Part shown: in pieces, positions 7,035-9,714 of the stretch
Layout of the letters: each line of letters starts with the position of its first letter
Position numbering within the stretch: position 1 is the stretch's first letter
Source of the DNA: an uncultured Roseburia sp.
GTDB taxonomy: Bacteria; Bacillota; Clostridia; Lachnospirales; Lachnospiraceae
DNA: 9,714 bases
NCBI GenBank assembly: GCA_945928585.1
Contig: CAMENQ010000065.1
Span: forward strand, 1 to 9,714
Direction: 5' to 3'
Notes under the pieces: model-generated
The model's input: only the letters and a program-made list of their open reading frames with translations
Told to the model about the DNA's origin: nothing
Database searches by the model: none
Made by a program: the position numbers and the translations under genes

Positions 7035-8429
7035 TTAATACTGTTTTACATCTGTAGAATTGTAAATTATCCTTCTTCCTTCGCTCCTGTCCTTAACAAG
7101 TCCTGTGCCTATCATCTGTGCCACTATGTTTCCTATGGCTGTCGCCTCAGACGGCCCTGCATATACCTTTTTCCCCGTAGCCTCTGATGTCAGTCTGTTA
7201 AGATAATCAGCATTACATCCGCCGCCTACTATGTATATTGCATCAAATTTTCTGCCGCTTAGCTCCTCAAGTTCTTTCACTGTGTCTGCATATGAGATGC
7301 TTAGACTTTTATATATGGTTTTTGCAAGCTGTCCGGGTGTCTCAGGTATCCTGATAAAATGATGTTTTCTGCAATATTCCTTTACTGCCTCCGTCATACT
7401 GTCCGGTGCTAAAAAGCTTTCGTCGTTTACATCTATAACAGCCTCGAAATCCTTCTCCTGTTCTGCCATATTACACAGTTCCTCAAAGGAATATTTCCTT
7501 CCAAACTCGTTTCTTACTGATTGTATCATCCACAGCCCCATTATATTTTTAAGGTATCTGAAGGTATCACCAAACCCGCCTTCATTTGTCATATTTTTAT
7601 TTAATGATTTATCACTGCAGTCAGCCTTTAAAAGCTCTATACCCATTAATGACCATGTACCTGAGCTTATATAAATACCGTTTCCGTCATAAGGCACCGA
7701 CAATACGGCAGAGCCTGTATCATGTGTAGCCGGAAGCATAACTGAAAGATTATATCCCACCTTATCTGAAATATTTCTCCTTAAGCTTCCTACTCTTGTG
7801 CCGGGCTTTACTATAGGCTTAAAAATCCTCCTTGGGAAACCAAGTCTGTCTATAAGTTCAAAATCCCAGTCACCTGATGCTGCTGCCACAAGCCCTGTGG
7901 TCGTGGCATTGGTGTATTCCGTCTGCATAACTCCCGTAAGAAGAAAATTCAGATAATCAGGTATCATAAGCATATGCTGCGCCCTGTCTAAAATATCAGG
8001 TTCCTTCTCTTTATGTGCCGCAAGCTGAAATATTGTGTTAAATATCTGCTTTTGTATACCTGTCCTGAAATACAGTTCCTCCTGTGAAGCCTTTCCATAG
8101 ACTACTCTATCCATTCCCTCTGTCCTGTGGTCCCTGTAGCCGTATGTGGCTCCCACTATATTTTCATTATTATCTAATAGTACATAGTCTACTGCCCACG
8201 TATCTATTCCCATATATACAGGTGTTTTCCCAAGCTGTCTGCATTTTTTCATTCCCTCAAGGACTGAATTGAAAAGCTTTTCTATGTTCCAGCAGAGATG
8301 TCCGTCCTTTTTCTCCATTCCGTTGTCAAAACGATAGACCTCCTCTGTTTTTAATATGCCATTTTCAAGCCACCCCAATATGTGCCTTCCGCTTGAGGCA
8401 CCTATATCCACTGCTAAATAGTAATCCAT
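7035..8429 (-). CDS. rhaB: Rhamnulokinase (FGGY carbohydrate kinase)
   Basis: RhaB phosphorylates L-rhamnulose at O1 with ATP, giving the substrate of RhaD. It has 464 residues; E. coli RhaB has about 490. The two actin-like FGGY halves are visible. The N-terminal phosphate loop is DIGASSGR (8-15). Next come GIDTWAVDYVLLD (74-86) and the catalytic base Asp237 in LPATHDTGSAV, the same number as in E. coli. The second phosphate motif is SSGTWSLMGIE (255-265), and the adenosine motif is YIVGGGCNADYLN (399-411), followed by SEATAIGN (427-434). The ribosome site AGGAGG (complement of 8434-8439) is 4 nt before the ATG and shares a base with the hepT stop codon, so the upstream pair and rhaB are probably read from one message. 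The other rha genes follow. Confidence 0.97.
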   Translation of the reverse strand: MDYYLAVDIGASSGRHILGWLENGILKTEEVYRFDNGMEKKDGHLCWNIEKLFNSVLEGMKKCRQLGKTPVYMGIDTWAVDYVLLDNNENIVGATYGYRDHRTEGMDRVVYGKASQEELYFRTGIQKQIFNTIFQLAAHKEKEPDILDRAQHMLMIPDYLNFLLTGVMQTEYTNATTTGLVAAASGDWDFELIDRLGFPRRIFKPIVKPGTRVGSLRRNISDKVGYNLSVMLPATHDTGSAVLSVPYDGNGIYISSGTWSLMGIELLKADCSDKSLNKNMTNEGGFGDTFRYLKNIMGLWMIQSVRNEFGRKYSFEELCNMAEQEKDFEAVIDVNDESFLAPDSMTEAVKEYCRKHHFIRIPETPGQLAKTIYKSLSISYADTVKELEELSGRKFDAIYIVGGGCNADYLNRLTSEATGKKVYAGPSEATAIGNIVAQMIGTGLVKDRSEGRRIIYNSTDVKQY

Positions 8430-8433
8430 ACTG

Positions 8434-8439
8434 CCTCCT
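8434..8439 (-). promoter_or_regulatory. rhaB ribosome site overlapping the hepT stop codon
   Basis: On the minus strand AGGAGG begins at the first 3' base of the TAA stop of hepT (stop at 8439-8441) and lies 4 nt before the rhaB ATG at 8429. Ribosomes finishing hepT would stop on the rhaB initiation region, which allows translational coupling. Confidence 0.7.
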
Positions 8440-8843
8440 TATATATCCTGTAAATGCTCTCCGTATATATTATTTATACCTTCCTCCATTTCACCAAAAG
8501 CTTTTATATATTTATTTAATATATTGTCTATTATTTTTTTAGCCGCCTGCTCATTGTATATATGAGTAGTATCGTTTCTCTGCTGCAGCATTTCTAACCA
8601 TATTTCTTCATCTATAAAATCAAAATAAGTATGGGCTGCTTTTAATATTGCCCTCGGTGAACCTGTAGCGGCAATGCTTTTTCCTTCATATGCCAATAAT
8701 TCCTTCAGCACCTTCCAACTCAATTCAAACTGTATGTAAAACTTATCTATAATACCACTTATGATAAATTCATTATTCAAATCTTCATCAGGTGCTTTCT
8801 GCAAAACCTTTAAATGCTTTGAATATTCGTCATATTTTTTCAT
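8439..8843 (-). CDS. hepT: HEPN toxin-like protein, HI0074 / HepT family
   Basis: This 134-residue, all-helical protein belongs to the HI0074-type group, historically called nucleotidyltransferase substrate-binding protein. Its HEPN members act as RNases paired with MNT antitoxins. Typical stretches are FELSWKVLKELLAYEG (39-54), SPRAILKAAHTYFDFI (62-77), WLEMLQQRNDTTHIYNEQAA (82-101) and a terminal NILNKYIKAFGEM helix. The active motif RX4HXY is intact as Arg89, His94 and Tyr96. In the characterised Shewanella system the MNT partner AMPylates the motif Tyr to silence the RNase. The ATG at 8843 lies inside the end of mntA (14-nt overlap) with GGTGG 6 nt upstream, so the two are tightly coupled. 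Its stop overlaps the rhaB ribosome site. Toxicity is inferred from the family; a pure partner or scaffold role remains possible. Confidence 0.88.
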   Translation of the reverse strand: MKKYDEYSKHLKVLQKAPDEDLNNEFIISGIIDKFYIQFELSWKVLKELLAYEGKSIAATGSPRAILKAAHTYFDFIDEEIWLEMLQQRNDTTHIYNEQAAKKIIDNILNKYIKAFGEMEEGINNIYGEHLQDI

Positions 8844-9123
8844 ATAAAACCACCCCGTCTCTCTCTATTTCCCTTACCAGTTCCTCCGAAATATATGGTT
8901 CATCCATATTTATAATGTCAAGCTCTAACAACGACCATAATTCCTCATTCAGGCACTCATAAAGCTTATTAAAATCCGGACAGCCATATACTGCCAAATC
9001 TATATCGCTTTTAGGATTATTTGTTCCTCTTGCCCTTGAGCCGAACAGAACTATCTTTTCGGCTTTATGGTTCCCGGCCATCTCGGCTATTTGATTGTAT
9101 ACACGTTCTATAGGTACTTCCAT
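8830..9123 (-). CDS. mntA: Minimal nucleotidyltransferase, MntA-type antitoxin
   Basis: This 97-residue protein has the polymerase-beta nucleotidyltransferase fold. The signature GSX10DXD is complete: Gly28-Ser29 in LFGSRARG, then Asp40 and Asp42 in SDIDLAV. The likely third metal ligand is Asp69 in ELDIINMD. Family knowledge says MNT partners of HEPN toxins transfer AMP to a Tyr of the toxin and so neutralise it; the matching Tyr is present in the neighbouring protein. It is the first gene behind the promoter at 9161-9189, and its ribosome site GGAG is 8 nt before the start. The TGA stop lies 14 nt inside hepT. The antitoxin-before-toxin order is common for these pairs. It is not an aminoglycoside nucleotidyltransferase: it is far too short and lacks that enzyme's C-terminal domain. 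Confidence 0.9.
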   Translation of the reverse strand: MEVPIERVYNQIAEMAGNHKAEKIVLFGSRARGTNNPKSDIDLAVYGCPDFNKLYECLNEELWSLLELDIINMDEPYISEELVREIERDGVVLYEKI

Positions 9124-9160
9124 ATAAACTGCTCCGTCTCATATATATTTCTAATTATTG

Positions 9161-9189
9161 ATTATACCCTCTGATTATATATTTTACAA
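9161..9189 (-). promoter_or_regulatory. Promoter of mntA-hepT, probably also of rhaBADM
   Basis: On the minus strand the -35 is TTGTAA (complement of 9184-9189), the spacer is exactly 17 bp, and the -10 is a perfect TATAAT (complement of 9161-9166). The expected start of transcription is about 30 nt before the mntA ATG. It begins 1 bp after the stop codon of the adenylate-ligase gene. This is the best promoter match on this strand between 4458 and 9190. I see no clear terminator before it, so read-through from the upstream gene is possible. Confidence 0.72.
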
Positions 9190-9190
9190 G

Positions 9191-9714
9191 TTAAGATTCT
9201 TTCCACTTTGAAATTTTTGTTTGCGTGAAATGCAACATTCCTCTATTTACTCCTAATTTTTCTGAAATAAATTTTAATATTTCTACATCACCACATTCAC
9301 CACATATCTCTATTTTTTTTCCTTTTAAACTGCAAATAAAACTTTCTCCATATTGCTTAAACAATATATGCTCAAGTTCTGCTAAATCAATTCTTTTTCC
9401 AAGAAGTTTGACATACTTATCATTTCTACCTATTACATACCAATAACCTTCGTCATCAAAATATCCACAATCACCGGTTTGCAATACTCCATCTCTTTCA
9501 TCATCTGTATTTAAGTCATTATAAGTATGACTATATCCCATAAAAACATTTTTTCCTTTATAAATAATTTCCCCTTCTTCATATGGCTTAAATATTTCTT
9601 CTCCATTTTCATTCCAAAGTGTAAAAGTTCCTCCTACAGGTTTCCCTATAGAGTTCGGTTTTGTAAGAATTTTACTCGGATTAAGGTATGACATTCTCGC
9701 CGTCGCCTCTGTTT
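9191..9714 (-). CDS. AMP-forming adenylate ligase / acyl-CoA synthetase-like (ANL), C-terminal part only
   Basis: The last 173 residues of an ANL-superfamily enzyme are visible, and the coding frame continues past the right edge. The Met at 9694 is internal, because the residues before it complete the conserved motif QTEATARMSYL (the usual YGQTE region). Further ANL marks follow: SIGKPVGG, EGEIIYKGKNVFMGY, the adenosine-ribose Asp in LQTGDCGYFDDEGYWYVIGR, the hinge GRNDKYVKLLGKRIDLAELE, and a short C-terminal lid. The lid ends TKISKWKES, where the Lys of TKI probably takes the place of the catalytic A10 lysine, without the usual Gly before it. Such enzymes activate a carboxylic acid as acyl-AMP and pass it to CoA or a carrier protein. 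The substrate cannot be told from this part. Codon use is markedly A/T-rich compared with the rha genes. Confidence 0.9.
   Translation of the reverse strand, partial: TEATARMSYLNPSKILTKPNSIGKPVGGTFTLWNENGEEIFKPYEEGEIIYKGKNVFMGYSHTYNDLNTDDERDGVLQTGDCGYFDDEGYWYVIGRNDKYVKLLGKRIDLAELEHILFKQYGESFICSLKGKKIEICGECGDVEILKFISEKLGVNRGMLHFTQTKISKWKES

Noticed and set aside
8830..9123. Aminoglycoside nucleotidyltransferase (resistance gene)
   Set aside because: Only the minimal 97-residue nucleotidyltransferase domain is present, and it overlaps a HEPN partner, which fits MntA.
8439..9190. Mobile element carrying the toxin-antitoxin pair
   Set aside because: I found no terminal inverted repeats, target duplication, integrase or transposase around it.
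9225..9446. Plus-strand open frame opposite the adenylate ligase
   Set aside because: It is a shadow of the ANL coding frame, whose conserved motifs are on the other strand.

Overview
The window looks like chromosomal DNA of a low-GC clostridial Firmicute, most likely a Lachnospiraceae-type gut anaerobe. The reasons are AT-rich DNA, strong GGAGG-type ribosome sites, tight operons, a gatC-gatA order, and proteins that read as typical clostridial versions. This assignment is an inference from sequence character; no rRNA or other taxonomic marker is present.

Left part (1-1826, minus strand): the start of a gatCA(B) operon for the tRNA-dependent amidotransferase. gatA runs off the left edge only slightly short of its full length. 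A clear sigma-A-type promoter lies upstream of gatC. Divergent from it on the plus strand (1924-4311) is a large 795-residue protein. It has an N-terminal cyclic-nucleotide-binding-like beta domain, a low-complexity acidic linker and a long C-terminal region I do not recognise. A strong GC hairpin at 4314-4337 sits between this gene and the converging genes from the right and probably terminates both.

Middle and right (4458-9189, minus strand): one apparent transcription unit in the order mntA-hepT-rhaB-rhaA-rhaD-rhaM. The last four genes encode a complete L-rhamnose route: RhaM mutarotates L-rhamnose, RhaA isomerises it to L-rhamnulose, RhaB phosphorylates it, and RhaD cleaves rhamnulose-1-phosphate to DHAP and L-lactaldehyde. 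The conserved catalytic residues I could place are present in RhaA, RhaB and RhaD; for RhaM one is assigned. The first two genes are a HEPN/MNT (HepT/MntA, type VII) toxin-antitoxin-like pair. A near-consensus promoter (TTGTAA, 17 bp, TATAAT) lies just before mntA, and hepT ends inside the ribosome site of rhaB. The toxin-antitoxin pair therefore occupies the place where a rhamnose-operon promoter and operator would be expected. No rhamnose regulator or transporter is in the window.

Right edge (9191-9714, minus strand): the C-terminal part of an AMP-forming adenylate ligase (ANL superfamily) whose N-terminus lies beyond the window.

The best candidates for something unusual are the toxin-antitoxin pair placed at the head of a sugar catabolic operon, the uncharacterised 795-residue CNBD-like protein, and the 129-bp rhaA-rhaD gap, which holds several inverted repeats. 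I found no CRISPR array, insertion sequence, tRNA or rRNA.
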